Positions 17,222-26,710 of a stretch of DNA of 64,000 nucleotides are shown in pieces. The stretch is from Polyangiaceae bacterium (lineage in GTDB: Bacteria > Myxococcota_A > Polyangia > Polyangiales > Polyangiaceae). Made by a program: the position numbers and the translations under genes. The stretch spans positions 33,508 to 97,507 of the forward strand of contig JAICQO010000015.1 of the NCBI GenBank assembly GCA_025937835.1, written 5' to 3'. Under the pieces are notes generated by a model. It saw nothing but the letters and a program-made list of their open reading frames with translations. It had not been told where the DNA came from and did not search any database. Each line of letters starts with the position of its first letter. Position 1 is the stretch's first letter.

Positions 17222-18334
17222 TCACGGGATCGAGAGGCCCACTCCGAGTGACAGCCAGCCGCCGACCGGTCCAACCTCGTGGAAAACCTCGGGATTGAAC
17301 TCGAACCGATCCCGTACCAGCGGGTGCTCGAGCCCTCCGGCAAGCGACAACTCGAGCACCGGCCAGGGCCGCAACCCGCCCCAGCCCGAGACTCCGAGCG
17401 CGCGCCACGGGCGGCCGGCCGCGCGTGAGTCCGGCAACCCCGAGCCGGCGGCTTCGAGCTCGCCGAGCTCGCCGTCGAGGCAGGCGTGGAAGAAGGCCGC
17501 GCCGAGCCGAAGCCCGACCGGGCACAGCTCGAGCCTCACGGCGTCGAGCTCGAACTCGGCGGCCCCCTGCTCGACTCGAAACCCGGAACGACGGTGGCGC
17601 GAAGCGCTGAGCCGCGCCGCAAACTCCGAGGGAAAGCCGGGCCCGAGCACCCCCGCGAACACGCCGAAGCCGGGCATCCAACCCGGTGCGGGACCGCCGC
17701 GAACGGAACCGAACGCGCCCGCGAATGGCCGGTAGCGCGCACCGGTCCCGGATGCTTCGGGTTCACTCTCGCGCTCCCGCGCGTCGCGGTCCGCCGGCTC
17801 GCGGCTCGGCTCTGGCTTGGCCGAAGCAACAGGGCGCGCGGCGCCCGCCGACGGCGATGGGGACGGCGCTGCCTCCGTCGCGGTCGCCCCTTCCGGCTCT
17901 GCTGCCGGCGTCGCTCCGGTGGGTTCGCCGAGCTCCGCGTCGGGATCGAGACTGACCAGCAGCACCAGCGAGAGCGCTTCGAGCGCGTCGGGGCAGCGTG
18001 CCGGGCGCACCCGCCGTACGAGCTCTCGCCCCTCGTCCGTCCAGAGCGATAGCGTCGCCGCGAACAGCTCGTTGCCGGCCGCGCGGAGCTCGGCGCGCGC
18101 TCGGCGCACGCCGGGTCCCGGCTCCACGAAGCGGATCCGCGACGAGCGGCGCGCAACGCGGGCCGTGAGCTCGGCTTCTCCTCCGCAGCCCCCGCTCGAG
18201 ACCACCTCCAGGTGTGCGCGCACCTCGGGAGCCTCCGCAGAGCCTTCACTTCCCCAGCACAGGACGGCGATCGCGGCGGCAGCCGAAAGGCTCTGTCGAA
18301 GCAGTCGATTCACGGGCCAAGGGGCATCGTACAC
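17222..18334 (-). CDS. Hypothetical exported protein in ECF sigma operon
   Basis: 370 residues from ATG 18334; a GTG at 18313 gives MNRLLRQSLSAAAAIAVLCW, an equally good signal peptide start. After cleavage near SAEA comes a beta-rich domain of about 100 residues with two cysteines (SGGCGG and PARCPD), then an Ala/Pro/Glu linker (about 135-195). The C-terminal domain of alternating strands (FAGAFGSVRGG... ASRHRRSGFRV... LCPVGLRLG... LSLGVGLSIP) could be a small outer-membrane barrel or lectin-like sandwich. Two cysteines in the C-terminal domain (LCPV, HACLD) may pair. It lies 43 bases upstream of the sigma gene, so it may be the signal sensor or a target. Not recognised. Confidence 0.65.
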   Translation of the reverse strand: MYDAPWPVNRLLRQSLSAAAAIAVLCWGSEGSAEAPEVRAHLEVVSSGGCGGEAELTARVARRSSRIRFVEPGPGVRRARAELRAAGNELFAATLSLWTDEGRELVRRVRPARCPDALEALSLVLLVSLDPDAELGEPTGATPAAEPEGATATEAAPSPSPSAGAARPVASAKPEPSREPADRDARERESEPEASGTGARYRPFAGAFGSVRGGPAPGWMPGFGVFAGVLGPGFPSEFAARLSASRHRRSGFRVEQGAAEFELDAVRLELCPVGLRLGAAFFHACLDGELGELEAAGSGLPDSRAAGRPWRALGVSGWGGLRPWPVLELSLAGGLEHPLVRDRFEFNPEVFHEVGPVGGWLSLGVGLSIP

Positions 18335-18518
18335 GATGGCGGCCGAGGGAAAGCCCCGGGCGTTCGGTCAGCGCCGCCTGCCGCTCTTTGCGGCGCCGGC
18401 GCGCCCCGAAGCAGCGTCGCCCCGTCGCCCTTGACCCGAGCTCCAGCGATCCGCGAAACCGCGCCGTCATCGAAGCTCGCGCAGTCTCGGCCGTGGCGAT
18501 CCGTTGGTGTGGCGCGAC

Positions 18519-18968
18519 ATGGCGACTTCGAGTCTTCGATACCTGCGCGGGTTGAACACGGCGCGCATCATCCTCTGGAGTTATTTGCTCTGGTATCTGT
18601 GGGTGGTGGTTCGGTACTTCGATGCGTCGCCTTCGCTGTGGCTCAACTCGCTCGGCATCAGCGCCATCATCGGCACGGGGCTGTACCTCAGCACCTCGTT
18701 CGCCGGAGCGACGCGCACGCGGCTCGAGCCCTGGCAGGTGCTCCGCTTGTACTTGATGCCGCTCTGCGTCTCGAGCTTCGCGGCTCTGATCAAGGGCAAG
18801 GGGTTCGTTCTCATTTTTCACCCGACGCTGCGCGACAACGCGTTCGGTTTCGCGATGATCGGCGGGTTCGTGGCGGTGGTGTTACTGGCCCGTGGGAGGG
18901 CTCGCCCAGAAGCTTCGGATTTGGTACGCATGGCGCATGACTGCCCTCGGGCTCAGGCCCGCGACTGA
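18519..18968 (+). CDS. Small integral membrane protein
   Basis: 149 residues from ATG 18519. About four hydrophobic helices are visible: IILWSYLLWYLWVVV, LGISAIIGTGLYLSTSF, VLRLYLMPLCVSSFAAL and AMIGGFVAVVLLA. Basic loops between them (GATRTRLEPW, KGKG) suggest an inner-membrane protein. The 3' end overlaps the start of the downstream sugar kinase by 32 bases, so the two genes are probably co-transcribed. No family recognised and no catalytic motif seen. Confidence 0.7.
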   Translation: MATSSLRYLRGLNTARIILWSYLLWYLWVVVRYFDASPSLWLNSLGISAIIGTGLYLSTSFAGATRTRLEPWQVLRLYLMPLCVSSFAALIKGKGFVLIFHPTLRDNAFGFAMIGGFVAVVLLARGRARPEASDLVRMAHDCPRAQARD

Positions 18969-20037
18969 CTGCCGCTTCGACATGGTGGCGCTCGGCGAGG
19001 TGATGCTGCGCCTCGACCCCGGTGAGCGCCGAATTCACACCACCCGCTCTTTCGACGCCTGGGAAGGCGGCGGCGAATACAACGTCGCGCGCGGTCTGCG
19101 CCGCTGTTTCGGGCTACGCACCGCCATCGTGACCGCGCTCGCCGACAACCCCGTGGGTCGGCTGATCGAGGATCTGATGCTGCAGGGCGGGGTAGATCTG
19201 TCGTACCTGCGCTGGGAGGCCTTCGACGGGGTCGGCCGCGAGTCGCGCAACGGCCTGAACTTCACTGAACGCGGCTTCGGCCCGCGCGGGGGGGTCGGCG
19301 TCTACGACCGCGGGCACACGGCGGCGTCGCGCATGAGGCCCGGCGACGTGGATTGGCCGGTGCTGTTCGGCCCGGCTTTGGGAGCGCGCTGGTTGCACAC
19401 CGGGGGCGTATACGCCGCGTTGTCCGAGACCACGCCGCTCGTGCTGAAAGAGGCGATGCAGGCCGCGCGCAGCGCGGGCACGCGTGTCTCGTACGATCTC
19501 AACTACCGGGCCTCGCTCTGGCGTTCGTTCGGAGGCAAACAGAAGGCGCGCGAGGTGAACCGCGCGCTCGCCCCGTACGTGGACGTCCTGTTCGGCAACG
19601 AAGAGGACTTTTCGGCGGCGCTCGGCTTCGAGCTCGAAGGCGTGGACGCGGAGTTCTCGGATCTGCCGACCCACAGCTTTCGCCGCATGATCGCCGCTGT
19701 CGTAAAGGAGTACCCGAACGTGACCACCGTCGCGACCACGTTGCGCACCGCGCGCTCCGCGAGCGTCAACGGCTGGGGCGCCATCGCCTACCACCAGGGC
19801 GAGTTCTACGAGGTGGCGCAGCGCCCGGTCGAAATCCTCGACCGCGTCGGTGGCGGCGACTCCTTCGCGTCGGGTTTCTTGTACGGCCTGTTGAGCGGCA
19901 AGGATCCCGGCTGGGCGCTCGAGTGCGGCGTCGCACACGGCGCGCTGGCGATGTCGACCCCGGGCGACACGACGATGGCCACGCTGGCCGAGGTGCTGAA
20001 GGCGATGCAAGGCCCCTCGGCGAGGATCGACCGATGA
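18937..20037 (+). CDS. PfkB-family sugar kinase, probable 2-keto-3-deoxygluconate kinase
   Basis: 366 residues from ATG 18937, inside the end of the preceding gene. The ribokinase/PfkB fold is shown by the N-terminal VALGEVMLRL, the substrate motif GGGEYNVARGL (about 44-54) and the C-terminal anion hole and catalytic Asp in DRVGGGDSFASGF (D308). The next gene is KDPG aldolase with a four-base overlap. The natural reading is therefore KDG kinase, making KDPG for cleavage in the Entner-Doudoroff end of uronate or gluconate breakdown. Specificity rests on the neighbour rather than on residues I can identify. Confidence 0.85.
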   Translation: MTALGLRPATDCRFDMVALGEVMLRLDPGERRIHTTRSFDAWEGGGEYNVARGLRRCFGLRTAIVTALADNPVGRLIEDLMLQGGVDLSYLRWEAFDGVGRESRNGLNFTERGFGPRGGVGVYDRGHTAASRMRPGDVDWPVLFGPALGARWLHTGGVYAALSETTPLVLKEAMQAARSAGTRVSYDLNYRASLWRSFGGKQKAREVNRALAPYVDVLFGNEEDFSAALGFELEGVDAEFSDLPTHSFRRMIAAVVKEYPNVTTVATTLRTARSASVNGWGAIAYHQGEFYEVAQRPVEILDRVGGGDSFASGFLYGLLSGKDPGWALECGVAHGALAMSTPGDTTMATLAEVLKAMQGPSARIDR

Positions 20038-20690
20038 GCCGCGCCGAGGTCCTGAGGCGCATCGAGGAGCTGGCCGTCGTCCCGGTGGTGCGCGCGCCGA
20101 GCGCCGGACTCGCGCTGGCTGCAGTCGAGGCGTTGCTCGAGGGCGGCCTGTCGGTGTTCGAGATCACGCTGACCGTTCCGGGCGCGCTCGGCGTGATCGA
20201 GAAGCTCGTCGTAGAGCTCGGCGAGCGCGCGGTCGTGGGCGCCGGGACGGTGCTCTCGGCGGAAAGCGCGCTCGAGGCCACGCGAGCCGGCGCGGCATTC
20301 GTCGTCAGCCCGGGCCTCGATCTGCGCACGGTCGAAGTCATGCGCGCGCGAGAGATCCCGGTGTTCCCGGGAGCGCTCACGCCGACCGAAATCCTCAGCG
20401 CCTGGAGCGCCGGCGCCGACGTGGTGAAAATCTTCCCCTGCTCGGCGGTGGGCGGCGCCAGGTACCTCACGCAACTCCGCGGCCCGTTCCCGGACATCAA
20501 GCTGATGCCGACCGGCGGTGTCAGCGTCGCCAACGCTGCAGAGTTCCTGCGAGCGGGGGCGACCGCAGTCGGGCTCGGGACGGACCTCGTGGACGTCTCG
20601 GCCGTCGAGGCTGGGCGCGCTCACGTGTTGACGGAGCGCGCGCGCGCGCTGCTCGAGAGCCTGCGCCCCGCGCGTGCCACGCTGATCTGA
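20034..20690 (+). CDS. eda: 2-dehydro-3-deoxy-phosphogluconate (KDPG) aldolase
   Basis: 218 residues from ATG 20034 (ATGA overlap with the kinase). A TIM barrel of the usual length. The general base is E43 in FEITLTVPGA, the Schiff-base lysine K132 in VVKIFPCSAVGG, and the phosphate-binding segment MPTGGVSVANAAEFL. It splits KDPG into pyruvate and glyceraldehyde 3-phosphate. With the kinase it forms a two-step module. A long hairpin lies 17 bases after the stop. Confidence 0.94.
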   Translation: MSRAEVLRRIEELAVVPVVRAPSAGLALAAVEALLEGGLSVFEITLTVPGALGVIEKLVVELGERAVVGAGTVLSAESALEATRAGAAFVVSPGLDLRTVEVMRAREIPVFPGALTPTEILSAWSAGADVVKIFPCSAVGGARYLTQLRGPFPDIKLMPTGGVSVANAAEFLRAGATAVGLGTDLVDVSAVEAGRAHVLTERARALLESLRPARATLI

Positions 20691-20706
20691 GCTCGAGAAA
20701 ATCCGA

Positions 20707-20752
20707 GGCCCGAGCCGATCAGGGGTGGACCCTCCCGTGATCGACTCGGGCC
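20707..20752. terminator. Long hairpin between convergent genes, likely bidirectional terminator
   Basis: GGCCCGAGCCGATCA (20707-20721) pairs with TGATCGACTCGGGCC (20738-20752), 15 bp with one mismatch. The 16-base loop can itself fold (GGG/CCC). It separates the stop of the aldolase from the convergent lipoprotein stop at 20763. There is no T-tract on either side, but its strength and position favour a terminator. Confidence 0.55.
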
Positions 20753-20762
20753 CGGCTAAGAC

Positions 20763-21245
20763 TCAGAAACCGAAGCCTCCGGCTTTGGCCGTAGTGCCGC
20801 CCGTGCCCCCGCCCTGCCCGAACGCGGCGCGTCCGCCAGTGCTCGTCCTACCGCCAGTGGCGGTGTTCGAAGCACAATCCCAGATCATCTTGCCCGTGCT
20901 CACCGAGCGCCGGCAGGTGCAGGTCGTGGTGACCTCGTACACGCATTTCAGTGTCGTGCCGTCGGTCGGCGGCGTGCAGGCGTCACCGTAGTCCGGCTCC
21001 TCCATCGGGCACTTCGAAGAATTGGTCGATGAACGACCCCCGCTTCCACTGCCACTGTTCTTGGAGCCCCCGCTACCGCTGATGCGACCACCGCTGGCGC
21101 TGATTCCGCCCGTGTTCGAACCGCCGGTGGGAAACGGCATGTTCGGCCCGGGAACGATCTCGGGCGGCTGAGGATCATCGGCGCACGCCGAGACCCCGAC
21201 GACTCCGCCGATCACTGCGAATAGACCGAGATTCAAGGCACGCAT
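20763..21245 (-). CDS. Small Gly/Ser-rich lipoprotein
   Basis: 160 residues from ATG 21245. The signal MRALNLGLFAVIGGVVGVSAC has lipobox VSAC, followed by an acidic ADDPQPPE. Two Gly/Ser/Thr/Asn-rich linkers (about 40-75 and 128-160) flank a compact region of five to six cysteines (SSKCPMEEPDYGDAC... LKCVYEVTTTCTCRR... WDCASN), likely disulphide-bonded. This is a common myxobacterial surface-protein plan. Function unknown. Confidence 0.72.
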   Translation of the reverse strand: MRALNLGLFAVIGGVVGVSACADDPQPPEIVPGPNMPFPTGGSNTGGISASGGRISGSGGSKNSGSGSGGRSSTNSSKCPMEEPDYGDACTPPTDGTTLKCVYEVTTTCTCRRSVSTGKMIWDCASNTATGGRTSTGGRAAFGQGGGTGGTTAKAGGFGF

Positions 21246-21328
21246 GGGGCAAGCCTAGCCCGCAGGCCGGGCTCGACCGAGGGTCAGTAGCGCGATCCGG
21301 GGAGGACAGGCAACCACACTTCGGCACT

Positions 21329-21365
21329 TGGGCCGAATTACCCGGCCAAGTCGCCGTTCGGCCCA
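21329..21365 (-). terminator. Hairpin downstream of the FG-GAP gene
   Basis: TGGGCCGAA (21329-21337) and TTCGGCCCA (21357-21365) are perfect 9-base arms around a 19-base loop, starting 22 bases after the stop of the FG-GAP gene. There is no U-tract; possibly a stem-only terminator. Confidence 0.35.
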
Positions 21366-21387
21366 GAGGCCGCCCTCCCGAGCTAGC

Positions 21388-24300
21388 TCATTCCGCGATG
21401 GGCGCGCACTCGAGCTCAGGACCCATGGTGAAATTGTTGGCGTCGTTGCACTCGAGCACGCTGTCCAGCGGATCGGCCACGCCATAAAGCGTGACGTCCC
21501 GCGCGAGGCGCTCGAGCGAGACGCGAGCCGCCACGCTGCCCTGCGGTTCGATCGGCCCTGCGACGGTGACCTCGCCCACGACCTTGCCGCCCTGGCTCGG
21601 GTCGCCGGTGTAGATCCGCACCAGCACGTCTTCGGCGGGGACGGCCCCGTCGTTGAACACCGTGACGTCCACGACCGGGCCCGAACAGCCCTGGGCCGAG
21701 TCGATCTCGAGCCGCACGTCGGCGATGCCCTCGATCGCGTTCACGTCCTTCGTGATGGAGTTGTTGTCCTCGTTGCACTCGCGCTCGAGCCCGTGAGCGG
21801 AGGCGTCGGTGCTCGGATCCACCACCGCGCGGACCGTGTCGGGCAGCCTTCCCGTAGGCGCGTTCGTGGCGTCGTATTCGACGCTGAGCAACACCCTCGC
21901 GTTGGGGTCCAGGCTCTTGTCGAGGGTGAATCGGATCGGCTCGCCCTGATCGTCGGTCAGCGCCGATTCGACCCCGGCCCAGCTGCCGTAAAACTCCACC
22001 TCGATACCGGGGCCCACCCGCAAATCGCCCTGATTCCGGACCTCGATCGAAACTTCGATCCGCTCCGAGAGCGTGCCGCATTCGGCACCGGGCGACGACA
22101 CCTGAATGCCGACCACGGTCAGATCGGGCGCGACGCCGTAGGAACGCGGCTGCGAGCGGTAGGTGTTGTAGTCGGCGCGCGTGGTCGTGGCGAAGCTCGG
22201 CGGCTCGTGCACGGGGATGCGTGCGCCCTCGGTGACGTTGGTGACGTGGTACGAGTGCTGGTTCCAGATCCGGCGCGCCGCCACCCAGGTGTCGTTCGCG
22301 TCACCCCAGACGTCGATGCCGTTCGGCAGAGCGTTCTGCGCCACCTTGCCGCCGCCGAACTGGTCGAGCTGCGTGAGTGTGCACTGCCGGGTCTCGTTGT
22401 TGCTGATCACGACGATCTCGGCGTTGCCGTCGTTGTCGACGTCCGCCACGACCGGGTTTTCGACCACCGTCCGGCTGAGCGAGGGCTGTGCGAACAGCAC
22501 CGCGCCGTCGGCACCGCCATACACGCGGAAATAGCACTGGTCGTTGTAGACGACCTCGGCCGAGCCGTCGCCGTTGAAGTCGAACACGCTCGACGACGTC
22601 GCCCGGCTCGAGTCGTCCTCGGTGCGGCGCGCCCAACCGTTGTGCAGGCAGACGCACTGCTCGCTGATCGGGCTGCACACGGCGCCGTCGTTGCAATCGG
22701 AGTCCGAGGCGCAGGCGCCGCTCGCGTTGGAGGCGGGAGCGGGCGTGCGCGCCGGGTTCGCCCCGGGCGAGGCGCCGGTCGCGGTCATGATCGTCGGCCA
22801 GGCCTGGCAGGACGCCGAGGCTGCCTGTAGATCGATCACCGCATAGTAGTGAGAGAGCGCGGTGGCGACCTCGGGGAAGCCGTCGCCGTCGAAGTCGTCG
22901 ATGTTCGGCGCGCCGCCGCGTGTGCCGAGCTGCGGCTCGTTGCTCACGAGCTGATCCACCTGCTGGTAGCGGAGGCGAGCGCCAGTTTCACCCTCGAGGA
23001 TGATTAGATAACCGTTGGCGATCAGCACCACCTCGGGGCTGCCGTCGAGCGGGTTGTCGGGCCCCGGCGGCTGAGCCTGGTTCTGGCCCAGCACGTCCGC
23101 CACCGCGCAGAAGCCGTCGGCCTGCGCGTTCGGAATGCCGGTGGCGGCGCTGGTGCCGTTCTTTTCCTGGGCGTCCCAGAGCAGCGTCAGCCGTCCCGCG
23201 CAGTAGTCGGATTCCGGAGCTGCCGCGCAATCCGCCGGCTCCGGCAAGCGGTAGGCGCTCGTGCCGGCCACGATCTCGAGCCCCTCCGCGTCCGCGATGT
23301 CGGCGACGCACACGGACGGCCCGAAGTAGCGCTGGTAGTTGTTCGCAGCGTCGGCGTCCTGCACGCCCTCGCGCTTCTCCCCCGTGAAGACCTGGGCGAT
23401 CACGAGCTCGTCGTCTTGCTCGCCGAGCACGAGCACGCGGTTGCCGACGACGATCTCGGGGAAGCCGTCGAAGTCGAGGTTCGCAATCGCCGGGGCGGGC
23501 GAGGCCCAGGTGTCGCCGGTTTCGGCGTGCGCCGGCCACAGCTCGTCGGCGCTGCGCGTGACGAGGCGGCCCTGGTTGTCCAGGATCAACAGACCGCCCG
23601 TAGAGGTCGGGACGACGATCTCGGGAGAGCCGTCGTCGTCGAGGTCGCCCACCGCCAGCGCACCGGCCGGGCGCGCCAGCGCCGCGGACAGATCGGTGCC
23701 GCAGGACAGGCTGAGCGCGTCGCCCTCGAACCAACGAGCGCCGCCGGCCTCGGGATCACCGCAGACGGCGAAGTAGTCCTTGCCCTTGTCGGCTCCGCCG
23801 CCGTGGATGGCACGCACGATCCCGAGATCGCCGGGCGTATTGCCGCGGTAGCTCATGAACAGGATCTCGGGGAAGTCGCGCTCGTCGATCAACCCGTCGC
23901 CGTTGTCGTCGTTCAGGTTCGCGACCACCGGCGTCGACACCACCTGCGCGGAGGGGCCGAAGGGCGCGGGCGCAGCGGACTTCGCGGCGCTCTCTCCGCC
24001 CCAGTGGAACTCGAGGCTCGGCAGCACGTCCGTGAAATCTGCCGGCGGGAGCGTGCAGGTCGGCGCTGCACCGGTGCCGACGCAAGCCCCGGCGTCGCAC
24101 TCGGTGAACTCGGGACAGTCCCAGTCGTCTTCGCAGGTGCAGCCGGTGGCGCCGCTAGACAGCGTGGTGCACTCGCTCTCGAAGTACTCCGAACCGGTAC
24201 AGCCGTAGCGCTTGACCTGGGCCGCGCCGTTCGGTTCGCAGACCAGCACGTCGTCGCCTTCGCAGCTCTGCTCGCCGGGCTGACAGACGTCGTCGACGCA

Positions 24301-24660
24301 CACCTTGCCGTCGCAGTGCTTGGTCTCGGGGCAGTCGACGTCGGAATCACAGGCGATGCGCACGCACTCGAAATCTCCGCTCGCGTTCTGCTGGCACTCC
24401 TCGAGCGCGCCGCACACGAAACGGCCGCACAGCCCCGGATTGCTGGCATCCCCACCGGTCGCTCCGTTGGACGGCTCGCCGCCCTGCGGCAGCATCACGC
24501 CCGGTCCGCCGCCCATATTCGGCGGCGGCGGTTGGGTCATGTCTCCGCCGGTCGAGTTCATGCCCTCGACCTCGTTGGGCTTCTCTTCCTCGCTACAGCT
24601 CGATGTCCCCATCCCTGCCAGCGCGGCAAGGAATGCAAGCGGTATCCAAGGCCGATTCAT
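21388..24660 (-). CDS. Large FG-GAP/CARDB repeat lipoprotein
   Basis: 1090 residues from ATG 24660. The lipoprotein signal ends in GTSSC. It is followed by a Gly/Pro/Met linker and a cysteine-rich block (about 77-205; CGRFVCGALEEC, CDSDVDCPETKHC, CTCEDDWDCPEFTEC) of EGF-like spacing. From about 230 to 800 several FG-GAP/VCBS blades appear, each with a DxDxDG-type calcium loop and a PEIVV strand (DLDDDGSPEIVV, DFDGDGFPEVAT, DFNGDGSAEVVY, DVDNDGNAEIVV). They probably form a beta-propeller. The C-terminal 280 residues hold two CARDB-like Ig domains (DLTVVGIQV...ISIEVRNQG pattern; ADVRLEI...VFNDGAVPAEDVLVRIY). Probably a cell-surface adhesin or binding protein. Monocistronic. Confidence 0.88.
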   Translation of the reverse strand: MNRPWIPLAFLAALAGMGTSSCSEEEKPNEVEGMNSTGGDMTQPPPPNMGGGPGVMLPQGGEPSNGATGGDASNPGLCGRFVCGALEECQQNASGDFECVRIACDSDVDCPETKHCDGKVCVDDVCQPGEQSCEGDDVLVCEPNGAAQVKRYGCTGSEYFESECTTLSSGATGCTCEDDWDCPEFTECDAGACVGTGAAPTCTLPPADFTDVLPSLEFHWGGESAAKSAAPAPFGPSAQVVSTPVVANLNDDNGDGLIDERDFPEILFMSYRGNTPGDLGIVRAIHGGGADKGKDYFAVCGDPEAGGARWFEGDALSLSCGTDLSAALARPAGALAVGDLDDDGSPEIVVPTSTGGLLILDNQGRLVTRSADELWPAHAETGDTWASPAPAIANLDFDGFPEIVVGNRVLVLGEQDDELVIAQVFTGEKREGVQDADAANNYQRYFGPSVCVADIADAEGLEIVAGTSAYRLPEPADCAAAPESDYCAGRLTLLWDAQEKNGTSAATGIPNAQADGFCAVADVLGQNQAQPPGPDNPLDGSPEVVLIANGYLIILEGETGARLRYQQVDQLVSNEPQLGTRGGAPNIDDFDGDGFPEVATALSHYYAVIDLQAASASCQAWPTIMTATGASPGANPARTPAPASNASGACASDSDCNDGAVCSPISEQCVCLHNGWARRTEDDSSRATSSSVFDFNGDGSAEVVYNDQCYFRVYGGADGAVLFAQPSLSRTVVENPVVADVDNDGNAEIVVISNNETRQCTLTQLDQFGGGKVAQNALPNGIDVWGDANDTWVAARRIWNQHSYHVTNVTEGARIPVHEPPSFATTTRADYNTYRSQPRSYGVAPDLTVVGIQVSSPGAECGTLSERIEVSIEVRNQGDLRVGPGIEVEFYGSWAGVESALTDDQGEPIRFTLDKSLDPNARVLLSVEYDATNAPTGRLPDTVRAVVDPSTDASAHGLERECNEDNNSITKDVNAIEGIADVRLEIDSAQGCSGPVVDVTVFNDGAVPAEDVLVRIYTGDPSQGGKVVGEVTVAGPIEPQGSVAARVSLERLARDVTLYGVADPLDSVLECNDANNFTMGPELECAPIAE

Positions 24661-24794
24661 CGCGAAAGCGTATCAGTCCGGTTTGGGGCGTTCACCAAAA
24701 AATTCCAGACACAACCGCCACGCTAGGCCACGCCGATCAGCGATTTTTCCCCACTTGGGCTTACACGCAGCGCCCCTCTGCCGCTGCGCGGGGC

Positions 24795-25751
24795 TCAGAA
24801 GAGGTAGCGCTCGCCCGAGTCACACAGGATCGTCACGACGTTGCCGGTTCCGATCCGAGACGCCACTTCGCACGCGGCGTGAACGTTGGCACCCGAGGAC
24901 GGGCCGACCAACAGCCCTTCCTCGCGAGCCAGCCGCCGCGCCATGCGTTCGGCGGTCACGTCGCTGACCTCGAGGATCTCGTCCACCAGACTGCGGTCGA
25001 AGATTTCGGGGACGAACCCCGCGCCGAGCCCCTGGATGCCGTGCATGCCCGGCGGCTTGCCGCCGAGCACCGCGCTGTTTTGCGGCTCGACCGCGACGAT
25101 GCGCACCCGGTTACCGAGCGCGGCGCGCAGCGTGCGCGCGACGCCGGTGATCGTGCCGCTCGTGCCCACGCCCGCGACGAAGGCCGCGATGTTGCCGTCG
25201 AGCTGCTCGAGGATCTCGTGACCCGTGCCGCGCTCGTGAGATTCGGCGTTCGCCGCGTTGGAGAACTGACTGGGCATGAACGCCGAGGGCGTCTCTTCCA
25301 GCAATGCGCGCGCGCGCTTGACCGCACCGGTCATGCCGTCTGCGGCGGGAGTGAGCACGATGTCCGCCCCGTAGGCGCGCAGGATGTAGCGGCGCTCGAG
25401 GCTCATGTCCTCGGGCATCACCAGCATGCAGCGGTAGCCTCGCACGGCGGCGATCATGGCCAGGCTGATGCCGGTATTGCCGCTGGTGGCCTCGATCAGC
25501 GTCGAGCCCGCCTTCAGCGCGCCGGACTGCTCGGCCGCGACGATCATCGACAAGGCCGGGCGATCCTTGACGCTGCCGCCCGGGTTCATGAACTCGGCCT
25601 TGGCGAACACGTTCGTGGACGGCTGCGCGACGCGACCGAGCCGCACCAGCGGCGTCTTTTCGATCAACGCCAGGGCGTCGTCCGCGACGCGCAGGCCCGA
25701 CCGAGTGAAACGATTTCCGGAGACTCGTGCCGACGGCTCGCCAGATTTCAT
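24795..25751 (-). CDS. cysK: Cysteine synthase (O-acetylserine sulfhydrylase)
   Basis: 318 residues from ATG 25751. PLP lysine K62 is in NPGGSVKDRPAL. The carboxylate loop TSGNTG is at 89-94, the phosphate loop in AGVGTSGTITG, and the C-terminal GPSSGANVHAA follows. It makes cysteine from O-acetylserine and sulphide. The N-terminus is about 15 residues longer than most CysK proteins (GEPSARVSGNRFTR), which could be true or mean a later start. It stands 23 bases after the YgfZ gene, at the end of a run of minus-strand genes that also includes an iron enzyme. Cysteine is the sulphur source for Fe-S clusters, so the grouping is sensible. Confidence 0.94.
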   Translation of the reverse strand: MKSGEPSARVSGNRFTRSGLRVADDALALIEKTPLVRLGRVAQPSTNVFAKAEFMNPGGSVKDRPALSMIVAAEQSGALKAGSTLIEATSGNTGISLAMIAAVRGYRCMLVMPEDMSLERRYILRAYGADIVLTPAADGMTGAVKRARALLEETPSAFMPSQFSNAANAESHERGTGHEILEQLDGNIAAFVAGVGTSGTITGVARTLRAALGNRVRIVAVEPQNSAVLGGKPPGMHGIQGLGAGFVPEIFDRSLVDEILEVSDVTAERMARRLAREEGLLVGPSSGANVHAACEVASRIGTGNVVTILCDSGERYLF

Positions 25752-25774
25752 TCGATCCGGGACGCTAGCACCAT

Positions 25775-26710
25775 TCACGGCAGGGGGAGCGTAACAATCC
25801 GCGCCGCCCGACCCTGAACCGAAAAACGTGTGGGCGCGCCTCCGTCGACGTGGGGGTCGAAGTAAGGCGCCTTCAAGCGCGCGAAGGCCAGCACCGTCGT
25901 GGCAGCACCGGGAGCCACGCCGCGCACCGCGGCCGAACGGATGGCGCCGACCGACTCGTCGTGCCCCGCAACGGCGACCGGCGAATCCGGGGCCGGTAAA
26001 TCCGCCCCCGCGATCTCGAGCACGGCGAGACGTCGTTTCACCTTGCCGCGCAGGTCCTGCATGCACACGACCTCTTGGCCGAGATAGCAGCCCTTGTCCC
26101 AGGACACCGCTCGCCGGTCGAGGGCCGCCTCGTGCGGGTTGTCGTCAGTGCCGTAGTCGACGCCAAACTCCGGGAAGCCGTGCCGGAGCCGCAGCAACCT
26201 CCACCCCTCGGGGTCGAGCGCCACGGCGCCCGGATCGAGCTCCGCGAGTCGCGCGAGCGCAGCGCCGAGCGCGCGTTCCTCTACCGAAAGCGCCGCGCCG
26301 CTGCCCGTACCCAGCCAGTCGATCGCGCCGTGAGCGAGCGCTTGCTCGGATAGCGCCAGGGACAGCCGCGCTGCACCCTCGCCGCTCAGCCGCAGCCAGG
26401 CGACATCCGGCGCGCGCTCGAGCTCGACGTCCTCCATCACCAAATGCGCGTCGAGCACCTCTCGCACTGCCTCACCGGTGCCGCGCGCGACGCCGATCAG
26501 GAGCCCGTCGCGCGTCGCGAGCACATCCATGTCGGTCCGGATCTTGCCGGTCTTGGTCAACAGCAACGCGTACGCGCCGCGCCCGGGCGCGACGCCGCGC
26601 AGGTCGGCGCTGACCAATCCGTTCAGCCACGACACTGCATCCGGGCCGCGCGCGCGCAGCGTCTCGCGCGCCGAGTCCACGAAGAACGAGACCGAGCTCG
26701 CGGAGGTCAT
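25775..26710 (-). CDS. ygfZ: Folate-binding Fe-S cluster assembly protein YgfZ/GcvT-like
   Basis: 311 residues from ATG 26710 (ATGA overlap with the preceding PDZ gene). It has the GcvT fold with the family signature K-G-C-Y-x-G-Q-E at 206-213 (DKGCYLGQEVV), whose cysteine is essential in E. coli YgfZ. The N-terminal folate-domain segment LNGLVSADLRGVAPGRGAYALLLTKTGKI is also typical. YgfZ helps maintain certain Fe-S enzymes in a tetrahydrofolate-dependent way. Neighbouring cysK and the iron oxygenase-like gene fit a metal/sulphur theme. Confidence 0.92.
   Translation of the reverse strand: MTSASSVSFFVDSARETLRARGPDAVSWLNGLVSADLRGVAPGRGAYALLLTKTGKIRTDMDVLATRDGLLIGVARGTGEAVREVLDAHLVMEDVELERAPDVAWLRLSGEGAARLSLALSEQALAHGAIDWLGTGSGAALSVEERALGAALARLAELDPGAVALDPEGWRLLRLRHGFPEFGVDYGTDDNPHEAALDRRAVSWDKGCYLGQEVVCMQDLRGKVKRRLAVLEIAGADLPAPDSPVAVAGHDESVGAIRSAAVRGVAPGAATTVLAFARLKAPYFDPHVDGGAPTRFSVQGRAARIVTLPLP

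Noticed and set aside
21328..22830. A 500-codon plus-strand frame
   Set aside because: Antisense to the FG-GAP/CARDB gene, whose repeat motifs prove the minus strand is coding.
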